The notes under the pieces are model-generated. The model saw only the letters and a list, made by a program, of their open reading frames with translations, did not search any database and was not told where the DNA came from. Below, piece after piece: positions 41,170-48,645 of a stretch of 64,000 nucleotides of DNA (positions are counted from its first letter, which is position 1; every line of letters starts with the position of its first letter). The DNA is from Neisseria sp. DTU_2020_1000833_1_SI_GRL_NUU_006 (GTDB lineage Bacteria > Pseudomonadota > Gammaproteobacteria > Burkholderiales > Neisseriaceae), in contig CP135593.1 of NCBI GenBank assembly GCA_032388755.1, forward strand, positions 1-64,000, written 5' to 3'. A program made the translations under genes and the position numbers.

Positions 41170-41547
41170 TTATTTTTCGGCAACGACAAATGCCAACACG
41201 GTGTCTTCTTCGTCGCTCATGCTGAGGCTGACGCGGCTGATGCCTTGTTCTTCCAGCCATTTGGACAGGGCGGGGGCGTAGAAGAATTCGGGTTTGCCCA
41301 ATGCGTCATGCCCGATGCCGATGTTGCGGAAGGAAACCGCGCCGCGTATGCCCGTGCCGACGGCTTTGGCGAAGGCTTCTTTGGCGGCGAAGCGTTTGGC
41401 AAGGTAGTTGACGGGTTTGCCTGCCTGCGGAAATTCGAGCAGTTCTTCGGGCGTAAGGATGCGCTCGGCAAACGCTTGTCCGAATTTTTTGCTCAGGCGG
41501 ATGATGCGTTTGAGGGAAACGATGTCTGTGCCTATGCCGTAAATCAT
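41170..41547 (-). CDS. acpS: Holo-[acyl-carrier-protein] synthase
   Basis: AcpS moves 4'-phosphopantetheine from CoA onto acyl carrier protein. The 125-residue product has the two family motifs: GIGTDIVSLKRI at the N terminus, with the magnesium-binding Asp, and FAAKEAFAKAVGTGI in the middle, with the catalytic Glu and Lys. It lies 51 bases after pdxJ; the pdxJ-acpS pair is conserved in E. coli and many other proteobacteria. Confidence 0.97.
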   Translation of the reverse strand: MIYGIGTDIVSLKRIIRLSKKFGQAFAERILTPEELLEFPQAGKPVNYLAKRFAAKEAFAKAVGTGIRGAVSFRNIGIGHDALGKPEFFYAPALSKWLEEQGISRVSLSMSDEEDTVLAFVVAEK

Positions 41548-41598
41548 GCGGTGGTCTCCTTGTTGAGAGAAGGTCGTCTGAAAAGGTGGTGTCGCCTA

Positions 41599-42327
41599 TC
41601 AAGGCAGCAGTCTTGCCCTGAACATGGTTTCCTTCATCTGGCGGACGGCTTCGGGCAGGCCGAGGAAGAGGGCTTGGGCGATCAGCGAATGCCCGATGTT
41701 CAGCTCGCGGATGGCGAGGATTTGGGCGACGGGGGTAACGTTGTGTATGGTCAGGCCGTGTCCGGCGTTGACGACCAAGCCCAAATCGCTGGCAAAATGC
41801 GCGCCGTTTTGCAGACGCTCGAATTGCTTGATTTGTTCGGCGTGGCTGTGTGCATCGGCGTATGCGCCGGTGTGCAGCTCGATAACGGGCGCGCCGACAT
41901 CATGGGCGGCTTGGATTTGCTCGTTGTCGGCATCGATAAAGAGCGAAACGCGGATGCCAGCGTCGGTCAGGATTTTGGTGAACTCGGCGATTTTTTCTTG
42001 TTGCGCCAATACGTCCAAACCGCCTTCGGTCGTGATTTCCTGACGTTTTTCAGGCACGATGCACACGTCTTGCGGCATGACTTTGAGCGCGTTTTCCAGC
42101 ATTTCTTCAGTCAGTGCCATTTCAAGGTTCAGGCGCGTGCGGATGGCGTTTTTGACGGCGAACACGTCCGCGTCTTTGATGTGGCGGCGGTCTTCGCGCA
42201 GGTGCATGGTAATCAAATCCGCACCGTGCGTTTCCGCGACCAATGCCGCTTCCACGGGGCTGGGATAGGTCGTACCGCGGGCGTTGCGGACGGTGGCGAT
42301 GTGGTCGATGTTTACACCTAAGAGCAT
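41599..42327 (-). CDS. pdxJ: Pyridoxine 5'-phosphate synthase
   Basis: PdxJ condenses 3-amino-1-hydroxyacetone phosphate with deoxyxylulose phosphate to form pyridoxine 5'-phosphate. The 242-residue TIM barrel opens MLLGVNIDHIATVRNARGT, with the active-site Asp and His, and has EMLENALKVMPQDVCIVPEKR and VNAGHGLTIHNV later. I choose ATG 42327; the frame is open to 42396 but that part lacks homology and overlaps a DUS. First gene of the pdxJ-acpS-mutT-hypothetical unit. Confidence 0.97.
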   Translation of the reverse strand: MLLGVNIDHIATVRNARGTTYPSPVEAALVAETHGADLITMHLREDRRHIKDADVFAVKNAIRTRLNLEMALTEEMLENALKVMPQDVCIVPEKRQEITTEGGLDVLAQQEKIAEFTKILTDAGIRVSLFIDADNEQIQAAHDVGAPVIELHTGAYADAHSHAEQIKQFERLQNGAHFASDLGLVVNAGHGLTIHNVTPVAQILAIRELNIGHSLIAQALFLGLPEAVRQMKETMFRARLLP

Positions 42328-42450
42328 GATGTGTCCTTTCTTTGGATTTTCAGACGACCCGCTAATTGTAATCTTTCTGGTCGAAAAAGGCAGCATACCG
42401 ACGCATGCTGCCTTGCTGATTGGGAAAAATTGCAGTTGCCATAAGGATGG

Positions 42451-42484
42451 AAAGTCGTCTGAAACTCCCTTTCAGACGACCTTT
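42451..42484. terminator. DUS hairpin after metK
   Basis: AAAGTCGTCTGAAACT and CTTTCAGACGACCTTTA, just beyond the metK stop on the minus strand. Confidence 0.65.
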
Positions 42485-42490
42485 ATAGCT

Positions 42491-43660
42491 TTATACGCCT
42501 GCGGCTGCTTTCAATGCGGCTGCTTTGTCGGTGCGCTCCCAAGTAAATTCAGGCTCTTCGCGGCCAAAATGGCCGTATGCGGCGGATTTGCTGTAAATCG
42601 GGCGCAAGAGGTCGAGCATTTGGACGATGCCTTTGGGGCGCAGGTCGAAATGTTCGCGAACTAAGGCAATCAGTTTGTCTTCGCTGATTTTGCCTGTGCC
42701 GAAAGTATCGATGGAAATCGAAGTCGGTTCGGCAACGCCGATGGCGTAGGAAACCTGAATCTGACATTGGGTCGCCAAGCCTGCGGCGACGATGTTTTTC
42801 GCAACATAACGGCAGGCGTAAGCGGCGGAACGGTCCACTTTGGACGGATCTTTGCCGGAGAATGCGCCGCCGCCGTGCGGAGCTGCGCCGCCGTAGGTAT
42901 CGACGATGATTTTACGGCCGGTCAGACCGCAGTCGCCTTGCGGGCCGCCGATGACGAAGCGGCCGGTCGGGTTGATCAGGTATTTGGTTTCGGCAGTCAG
43001 CATTTCGGGCGGCAGAACGGGCTTGATAATCTGCTCGATCACGGCTTTGCTCAGTTCTTCATGGCTGATGGCAGGGTCGTGCTGGGTGGACAGGACGACG
43101 GTGTCGATGCGTTTTACTTTGCCGGTTTCGCTGTCGTAAACCACAGTCAGCTGTGCTTTTGCGTCGGGACGCAGCCACGGCAGGCGGCCGTCTTTGCGCA
43201 ATTCGCTTTGACGCTGCATCAGGCGGTGGCTGTAATAGATGGCAAACGGCATCAGGGTCGGGGTTTCGTCGCAGGCGTAGCCGAACATCAGGCCTTGGTC
43301 GCCCGCACCTTGGTTCAGGTCTATGCCTTCGCCTTCGTTCACGCCTTGGGCGATGTCGGGGGATTGCTGATCGTAGTACACGCCGATTGCGCAGCCGTTG
43401 GCATCAAAGCCCAGCTCGGACGAGTTGTAGCCGATGCGTTTGATGGTTTCGCGTGCGACTTTGATGTAGTCCACATGGGCAGTGGTGGTGATTTCACCCG
43501 CCAACACGCACAAACCGGTGTTTACCAGAGTTTCCGCCGCGACGCGCGCTTTGGGGTCTTGCGCCAAAACCGCATCCAAAATCGCATCGGACACTTGGTC
43601 GGCTACTTTGTCCGGATGGCCTTCGGAAACCGATTCGGAAGTAAACAAATATTCGCTCAT
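42491..43660 (-). CDS. metK: S-adenosylmethionine synthetase
   Basis: MetK makes S-adenosylmethionine from methionine and ATP. The 389-residue product carries FTSESVSEGHPDKVADQVSD at its N terminus, the ATP motif GAGDQGLMFGYA near 117, and the phosphate-binding GGGAFSGKDPSKVDRS near 262. I start it at ATG 43660 (MSEYLF); upstream in-frame codons belong to the leader. AAGGAAA precedes it. The roughly 300-base leader contains a predicted structured RNA and an intrinsic terminator, described separately. Confidence 0.98.
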   Translation of the reverse strand: MSEYLFTSESVSEGHPDKVADQVSDAILDAVLAQDPKARVAAETLVNTGLCVLAGEITTTAHVDYIKVARETIKRIGYNSSELGFDANGCAIGVYYDQQSPDIAQGVNEGEGIDLNQGAGDQGLMFGYACDETPTLMPFAIYYSHRLMQRQSELRKDGRLPWLRPDAKAQLTVVYDSETGKVKRIDTVVLSTQHDPAISHEELSKAVIEQIIKPVLPPEMLTAETKYLINPTGRFVIGGPQGDCGLTGRKIIVDTYGGAAPHGGGAFSGKDPSKVDRSAAYACRYVAKNIVAAGLATQCQIQVSYAIGVAEPTSISIDTFGTGKISEDKLIALVREHFDLRPKGIVQMLDLLRPIYSKSAAYGHFGREEPEFTWERTDKAAALKAAAGV

Positions 43661-43831
43661 TTCAATATTTTCCTTCAAAAACAAGCCGTCTGCTTTCAGA
43701 CGACCTGTTGTTTCATCATATATCCCACAACGGAAATCATAACAAAATTTCCACCTGCGCTCCATCCAAATGATAAATATTCCCACTTGGATAAAGCGGT
43801 TCGGAATCCTGCCCGTACAGAACATACAGGC

Positions 43832-43957
43832 AAAAAAATTCCCGCATCAAGCGGGGGGATTTGAATTGCCCTCTCGGACCACATCGGCTTTGCAGCCGTC
43901 CACCTTACCTTTCCGTCTGAAAAGCAGGTTGGCATGGAATTCCCAACTCTTAATGCA
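43832..43957 (-). ncRNA. Structured metK leader with intrinsic terminator (candidate riboswitch/attenuator)
   Basis: On the minus strand the predicted transcript starts near 43957. In order it shows GTTGG/CCAAC arms, a CGGCT-GCAA-AGCCG hairpin with a GNRA loop (43885-43898), a GGA/TCC closing pair, a GAGGG/CCCCC segment, and a terminator CCCGC-TTGAT-GCGGG followed by AATTTTTTT (43832-43855), about 170 bases before the metK ATG. This is the layout of a transcription-terminating riboswitch, but it does not match the S-box, SAM-II or other SAM-sensing cores I know. The pairing is by eye. Confidence 0.5.
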
Positions 43958-43963
43958 GCGCGG

Positions 43964-43992
43964 ATGTTAGCAGAAAAGCCCTTCCCCCGCAA
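43964..43992 (-). promoter_or_regulatory. Likely metK promoter
   Basis: Minus-strand TTGCGG (43987-43992) and TAACAT (43964-43969) are separated by 17 bases, placing the start near 43957 and the terminator about 100-125 bases downstream. Confidence 0.5.
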
Positions 43993-44053
43993 GCCGCGCG
44001 CCCTTGCGTTTTACGTTACAATACGTCGTCTGAAAACACCCGAACACTCTATC

Positions 44054-45103
44054 ATGCACCTGCCCTCCGCCATTCCCGCCCTTGCCGCCGCCCTCGTCCT
44101 TACCCTGCCCTTGGGCGCGTGCGGCAAAAAAACATCCGAACAAACCGTGCTTCAGGGCGAAACGATGGGTACGACCTATACCGTCAAATACCTTTCAGAC
44201 GACCTCCCCAACCCGCCCGCGCCCGAAGCCGTGAAAAGGCAGATTGACGGCGCGCTCGAAGAAGTCAACCGCCAAATGTCCACCTACCGCGAAGACTCCG
44301 AAATCAGCCGCTTCAACCAAATGCGCGAAACCCGCAAACCCATGCCCGTTTCCGCCGATTTCGCCGCCGTTACCGCCGAAGCCTTACGCCTCAACCGCCT
44401 CACACAAGGCGCGCTTGACGTAACCGTCGGCCCGCTCGTCAACCTTTGGGGCTTCGGACCGAACAAAGAAATCACCCGCGAACCCACCCAAGCCGAAATC
44501 GACCAAGCCGCCGCCCAAACCGGTACGGACAAAATCATCCTCACGCAAAACGGCAAACAAGCTACGCTCGCCAAAACCCGGCCCGAAGCCTATCTCGACC
44601 TTTCCTCCATCGCCAAAGGCTTCGGCGTGGACAAAGTGGCAGGCGAACTTGAAAAACTCGGCATCCAAAACTACCTTGTCGAAATCGGCGGCGAGTTGCA
44701 CGGCAAAGGCCGCAACGCCCAAGGCGAACCTTGGCGCATCGGCATCGAACAGCCCAACATCGTCCAAGGCGGCAACACCCAAATCGTCGTCCCCCTCGAC
44801 AACCGCTCCCTCGCCACCTCCGGCGACTACCGCATTTTCCACGTTGACCCGCAAGGCAGGCGGCTGTCCCACATCATCGACCCCAAAACCCGCCGCCCGC
44901 TGTCGCACCGCCTCGCCTCCATCAGCGTCGTCGCCGACAACGCCACCACAGCAGACGGCCTGTCCACCGGACTTTTCGTACTCGGCGAAACCGAAGCCCT
45001 CAAACTTGCCGAACAGCAAAACCTCGCCGTTTTCCTGATTATCCGCGACCAAAACGGCTACCATACCGAAATGTCCGGCGCGTTTAAAAAACTACTCCAT
45101 TAA
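44054..45103 (+). CDS. apbE: FAD:protein FMN transferase ApbE
   Basis: ApbE attaches FMN covalently to threonine in NqrB, NqrC and related proteins. The 349-residue product is a lipoprotein: ALVLTLPLGAC gives the lipobox with Cys near residue 22. The catalytic region has GETMGTTYTVKY, MSTYREDSEISRFN, LDLSSIAKGFGVD, EIGGELHGKG and the magnesium site ending in ADNATTADGLSTGLFVLG. I use ATG 44054; the frame is open to 43934 but lacks a signal there. nqrM follows 38 bases on, which ties both to maturation of the sodium-pumping Na+-NQR complex. Confidence 0.96.
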   Translation: MHLPSAIPALAAALVLTLPLGACGKKTSEQTVLQGETMGTTYTVKYLSDDLPNPPAPEAVKRQIDGALEEVNRQMSTYREDSEISRFNQMRETRKPMPVSADFAAVTAEALRLNRLTQGALDVTVGPLVNLWGFGPNKEITREPTQAEIDQAAAQTGTDKIILTQNGKQATLAKTRPEAYLDLSSIAKGFGVDKVAGELEKLGIQNYLVEIGGELHGKGRNAQGEPWRIGIEQPNIVQGGNTQIVVPLDNRSLATSGDYRIFHVDPQGRRLSHIIDPKTRRPLSHRLASISVVADNATTADGLSTGLFVLGETEALKLAEQQNLAVFLIIRDQNGYHTEMSGAFKKLLH

Positions 45104-45141
45104 TACCTGCACACCCATATCCATCCCACAGGAACACCATC

Positions 45142-45363
45142 ATGAAAACCCTACTCCTCACCTTCGGCCTCTTCCTCCTCGTCATCCTCGGCATGGCGGT
45201 CGGCTATATTTTTTCCAAGCGCACCATCAAAGGCAGCTGCGGCGGCATCTCCTCGCTGGGCATGAAAAAAGTCTGCGACTGCGACACCCCGTGCGACACG
45301 CTGCAAAAGAAACTGGACGAACAGAAACAGAAAGAAAGCAAAGGCATTACCGTCGATCACTGA
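45142..45363 (+). CDS. nqrM: Na+-NQR maturation protein NqrM
   Basis: NqrM (former DUF539) is needed to assemble the Fe centre between NqrD and NqrE. The 73-residue product has one membrane helix (about residues 4-24) followed by the conserved cysteines KGSCGGISSLGMKKVCDC and CDTPCD, which would bind iron. It directly follows apbE, the FMN transferase for the same complex. The nqrABCDEF genes are not in the window. Confidence 0.93.
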   Translation: MKTLLLTFGLFLLVILGMAVGYIFSKRTIKGSCGGISSLGMKKVCDCDTPCDTLQKKLDEQKQKESKGITVDH

Positions 45364-45745
45364 CCTTGCCCGGATCAGTTTCAGCCTGGCTTTGAGCTTG
45401 GCAACACAAAAGGTCGTCTGAAAACCGCATATTGCAGTTTTCAGACAATCTTTGATTTGCAAGTGTGGCTGTTTTAAAAGGCAGATAACAATTTATCGAA
45501 GCTGCTCAAATTGCCTTTGTTCCCGCGCAGGCGGGAATCCAGCCTTCGGCTTTCTCAGAGGCACTTAAAGATTGCCGTAAGCCCGAACCTCCGGCTTTCC
45601 GTCGTAGCCCGTCTCCGCGCATGCAGAAATGACAGAACAGATACTTCCGATGTGGACTTACGATACTGAACTTGTCAAAAGGTCGTCTGAAAAACCATCG
45701 TGTAAGGTTTTTCAGACGACCTTTTAATAAGAACTTCAGGCAGGA
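45364..45745. other. Intergenic region with decayed dRS3 repeat and two DUS pairs
   Basis: Holds a DUS hairpin at 45410-45452 with one altered arm (CAGACAATC), a half-decayed dRS3 repeat near 45520-45540 (GTTCCCGCGCAGGCGGGAAT) with a degenerate partner near 45618, and a second DUS hairpin. No gene is supported. Confidence 0.6.
45677..45726. terminator. Bidirectional DUS hairpin upstream of 45746
   Basis: AAAAGGTCGTCTGAAAAACC and GGTTTTTCAGACGACCTTTT with a loop of about 10 bases. Confidence 0.75.
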
Positions 45746-46093
45746 TTATTCGATGATTTCGGTGAAAACGACGGTTTTGCCGCCGCGGGTAAGCGTGGCG
45801 AAGCCGTCCTGAAGCTGCCATATTGTGCTTGCGTTGCGGTATTCCGTGGTTTTCGTCATCGAATGGGTTTGCGTCAGTTTTTCGACCGTACTTCCCTGAC
45901 GCAGTTCGACCGTCATCGGGCTGTTGCTGTTGATGTAGATGGCGGAGATGCGGCTGCCGTCGGCGGCTTGGTAGCGGATGGCGTTGTTTTGCGCTTCGGC
46001 GACGACGGCGAGAGGGGCATCGGGGCGGACGGCTTTATACGAACCGCAGGCGGTACACAGTCCGAGCAACAGCAGGAGAGCGTATCTCTTCAT
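45746..46093 (-). CDS. Small lipoprotein with MliC-like domain
   Basis: A 115-residue predicted lipoprotein: MKRYALLLLLGLCTAC gives the lipobox. The mature part resembles the C-type lysozyme inhibitor MliC fold: NNAIRYQAADGSRISAIYIN, then MTVELRQG, LTQTHSMTK and IWQLQDGFATLTRGGK match the order of MliC strands. The disulfide-forming cysteines of classic MliC are missing, so lysozyme inhibition is only a guess. It is followed upstream by the zinc-finger gene on the same strand, six bases away. Confidence 0.6.
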   Translation of the reverse strand: MKRYALLLLLGLCTACGSYKAVRPDAPLAVVAEAQNNAIRYQAADGSRISAIYINSNSPMTVELRQGSTVEKLTQTHSMTKTTEYRNASTIWQLQDGFATLTRGGKTVVFTEIIE

Positions 46094-46099
46094 AGCGTC

Positions 46100-46291
46100 T
46101 CAATAATGGTGGTGGGGAATGTGGCCTTCGAGATGGTAACGCATTCCGCAGTAGGGGCATTCGATGTCGCTGTCGGACTGAATCGGGAGGAAGACGCGCG
46201 GATGACCGTTCCAAGTTTCGTGGTTGGGGCCGGAGCAGTGCAGCGGCAGGTCTTTGGGGTAGATAATGACGGTTTCGGTGTTTGCGTTCAT
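46100..46291 (-). CDS. Zinc-finger (CHCC) domain protein
   Basis: A 63-residue protein of the zf-CHCC family, which includes the mitochondrial complex I subunit NDUFS6 and small bacterial proteins. The metal ligands are LHCSGPNHETW, with Cys and His, and IECPYCGMRYH, with two Cys; a HHHY tail follows. It is cytoplasmic, with no signal. It is the first of a two-gene minus-strand unit with the MliC-like lipoprotein. Biological role in bacteria is not established. Confidence 0.88.
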   Translation of the reverse strand: MNANTETVIIYPKDLPLHCSGPNHETWNGHPRVFLPIQSDSDIECPYCGMRYHLEGHIPHHHY

Positions 46292-46326
46292 GATTTTTCC
46301 TTGGTAAGTCCGGCCTTATTGTACGA

Positions 46327-46433
46327 TATAGTGGATTAACTTTAAACCAGTACGGCGTTGCCTCGCCTTGCCGTACTATCTGTACTGTCTGCGGCTTCGT
46401 CGCCTTGTCCTGATTTAAATTTAATCCACTATA
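46327..46433. repeat. Correia element (CREE), short form
   Basis: A 107-bp element with TATAGTGGATTAA termini in the same orientation as the one at 3498; between the zinc-finger gene and DMP19. Confidence 0.92.
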
Positions 46434-46559
46434 TATCGCCTGCTTGTGCAGCGTAAAAGGTCGTCTGAAAATAGGTTTTGGTTTGATAATGCTTTGGTTA
46501 TAATGCGGTTTTTATGATGAATCAGCTTTAAATCGCTTTATTTTCAAACGGGCTTTAAC

Positions 46560-47054
46560 ATGACGACACTTTTCCGGAAGGATGATTTGAACCCTCAAGA
46601 CGCCGCAGAATTTCTCTACACATTGAGCGCGGCGTATTTGGATTATACGGATGCCGCAGGCGATGAGGAAATGCGGTGTTTGAACGACGAGCAGCACACG
46701 CTGACGGCTTACTGCTATTTGGACAGCCAAGTGCAGGAGGGCGGTTTTGTACAACTGATTGCGGCGGGTTACGGCGAATATGTGTTCCATAACCCCGTTG
46801 CCGACAGCCTGCGCCGCTGGCGGATTAAACCGACACCTAAGATTTTGGATAAGGCAAAGGCTTTATACGAGCGGGACGGCGCAAAAATCGAGGAAATGGC
46901 GGACAGCGGGGCATCTTTGGACGAGATTCGTGCCGAGTTTCCCGATTTTGAGGAATTGGACGGCGAATATTACGAAATCGCGGACGACGATATGGCGGCG
47001 GCTGTGGCGTATGTGTTGGCAAATTGGGAGAAGTTTGCGGAGATCGCGGATTGA
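46560..47054 (+). CDS. DNA mimic protein DMP19 (DUF4375)
   Basis: A 164-residue, strongly acidic protein matching the neisserial DNA mimic DMP19, a dimer reported to bind the NHTF transcription factor and block its DNA binding. Diagnostic segments are LYTLSAAYLDYTDAAGD, GGFVQLIAAGYGEYVF and the Asp/Glu-rich C-terminal part FPDFEELDGEYYEIADDD, whose negative surface imitates DNA. It has no signal. It stands alone between a Correia element and recO. The NHTF partner gene is not in this window. Confidence 0.82.
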   Translation: MTTLFRKDDLNPQDAAEFLYTLSAAYLDYTDAAGDEEMRCLNDEQHTLTAYCYLDSQVQEGGFVQLIAAGYGEYVFHNPVADSLRRWRIKPTPKILDKAKALYERDGAKIEEMADSGASLDEIRAEFPDFEELDGEYYEIADDDMAAAVAYVLANWEKFAEIAD

Positions 47055-47136
47055 TGTGCGCGGTATGCTTTTGATTTTCCGCATCAGTATGAAACTAAGA
47101 GAAAAAATCGAAATTTAAAAGGTCGTCTGAAAAGGA

Positions 47137-47877
47137 TTAAATACCGAAACTGAATTGCTGGAGCTGTTGCAAAACCTGTCTGGATTTAATGCCTTCGGGC
47201 AGGAGGTTGTCAATCAGCAGGCGCGTGATTTTTAGCGACTGTCCGAGGCTTTCGGGGTGGGTGAAATCGCCTTCGCGCAGCTGGATCAAAATGTCGCCGC
47301 CGACTGCCACGCCATGGTTGCGCGGATTGAAGCGTTCAGCTTCTTCGATGGGGACGACCGCGTTTTCAGGCGTCAGCCAGTAGGTTTCTTCGGCGCGGAT
47401 TGATTCGCCATTGCCATCATGGAACAAATCGGGCGCGAATCCCAAGCGGCTGAGTAAAGTCCATTCAAAGCGGCGCAGCGCGGCGGTATGGCTGCTTTCG
47501 CCGCATACCGCCCGCATGACTGCTTCCAGCGCGTCGTAAAGCTCGGGTATCGGGTCTTCGCGAGCCGTCAGTTTGAGCATCAGTTCGTTGATATACAGAC
47601 CGCTGAACAAAGCCCTGCCTTGCGGTTGCGGCCAGCCGCCTATCCACTCTGCACGATGCAGCGTTTTCAACTCTTGCGAACCGTACCAAGAGGCGCTGAC
47701 CGGTACAAACGGCATCAACACGCCGCGCAACTCGCTCTGCCGCTTGCGCGCACTTCTTGCCAGCAAAGCCACGCGCCCGTAACGGCGGCTGAACACCTCC
47801 ACCCACAAACTGCTCTCGCGCCAAGGGGCGGAAGCAAGCAGGAAGACGGGTTCGTGGTTGATGCGCTGGTTGGTCAT
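47137..47877 (-). CDS. recO: DNA repair protein RecO
   Basis: RecO works with RecR to load RecA on gapped DNA and anneals strands. The 246-residue product has the N-terminal OB fold (VFLLASAPWRESSLWVEVFSRRYGR) and a helical C-terminal domain, LLRLGFAPDLFHDG-type, ending SRQVLQQLQQFSFGI. No cysteine zinc site is seen, as in E. coli RecO. It is a single gene with a Correia element 54 bases upstream. RecO matters for recombination after uptake of DNA. Confidence 0.94.
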   Translation of the reverse strand: MTNQRINHEPVFLLASAPWRESSLWVEVFSRRYGRVALLARSARKRQSELRGVLMPFVPVSASWYGSQELKTLHRAEWIGGWPQPQGRALFSGLYINELMLKLTAREDPIPELYDALEAVMRAVCGESSHTAALRRFEWTLLSRLGFAPDLFHDGNGESIRAEETYWLTPENAVVPIEEAERFNPRNHGVAVGGDILIQLREGDFTHPESLGQSLKITRLLIDNLLPEGIKSRQVLQQLQQFSFGI

Positions 47878-47930
47878 GGGCAGTTGGCGTTGCTGGGGAA
47901 GGGTGGAAAAGGGCGATTGATTGTATGGTG

Positions 47931-48037
47931 TATAGTGGATTAACTTTAAACCAGTACGGCGTTGCCTCGCCTTACCGTACTATCTGTACTGTCTGCGGCT
48001 TCGTCGCCTTGTCCTGATTTAAATTTAATCCACTATA
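47931..48037. repeat. Correia element (CREE), short form
   Basis: A 107-bp element with TATAGTGGATTAA termini, same orientation as the copy at 46327, just upstream of recO. Confidence 0.92.
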
Positions 48038-48106
48038 TTTTACCAAAGCGGGCAGGGGTCGTCTGAAAATATTGGACGGGTGTCTATTTGTCAAACAGAT
48101 AATCCG

Positions 48107-48147
48107 AAGGTCGTCTGAAACTGCTTTTTGGCGTTTCAGACGACCTT
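48107..48147. terminator. DUS hairpin after ybaB
   Basis: AAGGTCGTCTGAAAC and GTTTCAGACGACCTT around a loop of about 11 bases. Confidence 0.7.
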
Positions 48148-48168
48148 TATTTGCTTTGCGGCGCGGGT

Positions 48169-48504
48169 TTAGCGGAAGAAGTCGCCCATGCCTGCGGGCA
48201 GGCCTTGGGTAAATGCGCCCATGGTTTTGTTGGTGGTTTCTTCGGCTTTTTCAGAAGCGGCGTTGATGGCGGCGAGCACCAAATCTTCGAGCATTTCTTT
48301 GTCGTCTGCGGCTTCTTGAATCAGGTCGGGGCTGATTTCGAGTTTGCGCACGACATGGGCGCAGGTCATGACGACCTTAACCAAGCCGTTGCCTGCTTCG
48401 CCTTCTACTTCGGTCTCGGCAAGTTTCGCTTGCGCTTTTTTCATGTTTTCCTGCATTTGCTGCGCCTGTTTCATCAGGCCGCCTAATCCGGCTTTTCCGA
48501 ACAT
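48169..48504 (-). CDS. ybaB: Nucleoid-associated protein YbaB/EbfC
   Basis: A 111-residue DNA-binding protein of the YbaB/EbfC family, a dimer with a tweezer shape. It opens MFGKAGLGGLMKQAQQMQENMKKAQ, has VEGEAGNGLVKVVM in the middle and ends with LPAGMGDFF, all typical. It lies downstream of dnaX on the same strand, the usual dnaX-ybaB(-recR) order, separated here by a DUS hairpin; recR itself does not follow. Confidence 0.95.
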   Translation of the reverse strand: MFGKAGLGGLMKQAQQMQENMKKAQAKLAETEVEGEAGNGLVKVVMTCAHVVRKLEISPDLIQEAADDKEMLEDLVLAAINAASEKAEETTNKTMGAFTQGLPAGMGDFFR

Positions 48505-48561
48505 ATTTAAAACTCCTGTGGTTGAATCGTTAAGGTTATGGGGTCATACCGTTTGGTGTGA

Positions 48562-48601
48562 AGGGTCGTCTGAAAGCGGGTTGACGGTTTTCAGACGACC
48601 T
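48562..48601. terminator. DUS hairpin between dnaX and ybaB
   Basis: GGGTCGTCTGAAAGC and GTTTTCAGACGACCTG around 10 bases. Confidence 0.6.
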
Positions 48602-48645
48602 GAATGTTTATGTATCCGAAGGGAAACGGAAATTCCCGATTGCCG

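Noticed and set aside
40849..42321. A long plus-strand frame opposite the pdxJ-acpS-mutT genes
   Set aside because: It runs across three certain minus-strand genes and their gaps, lacking initiation signals.
43840..43900. A tRNA-like stretch in the metK leader (TTCAAATC with C-rich flank)
   Set aside because: The T stem does not pair over five bases and no acceptor or anticodon arm can be drawn; the terminator explains the pairing better.
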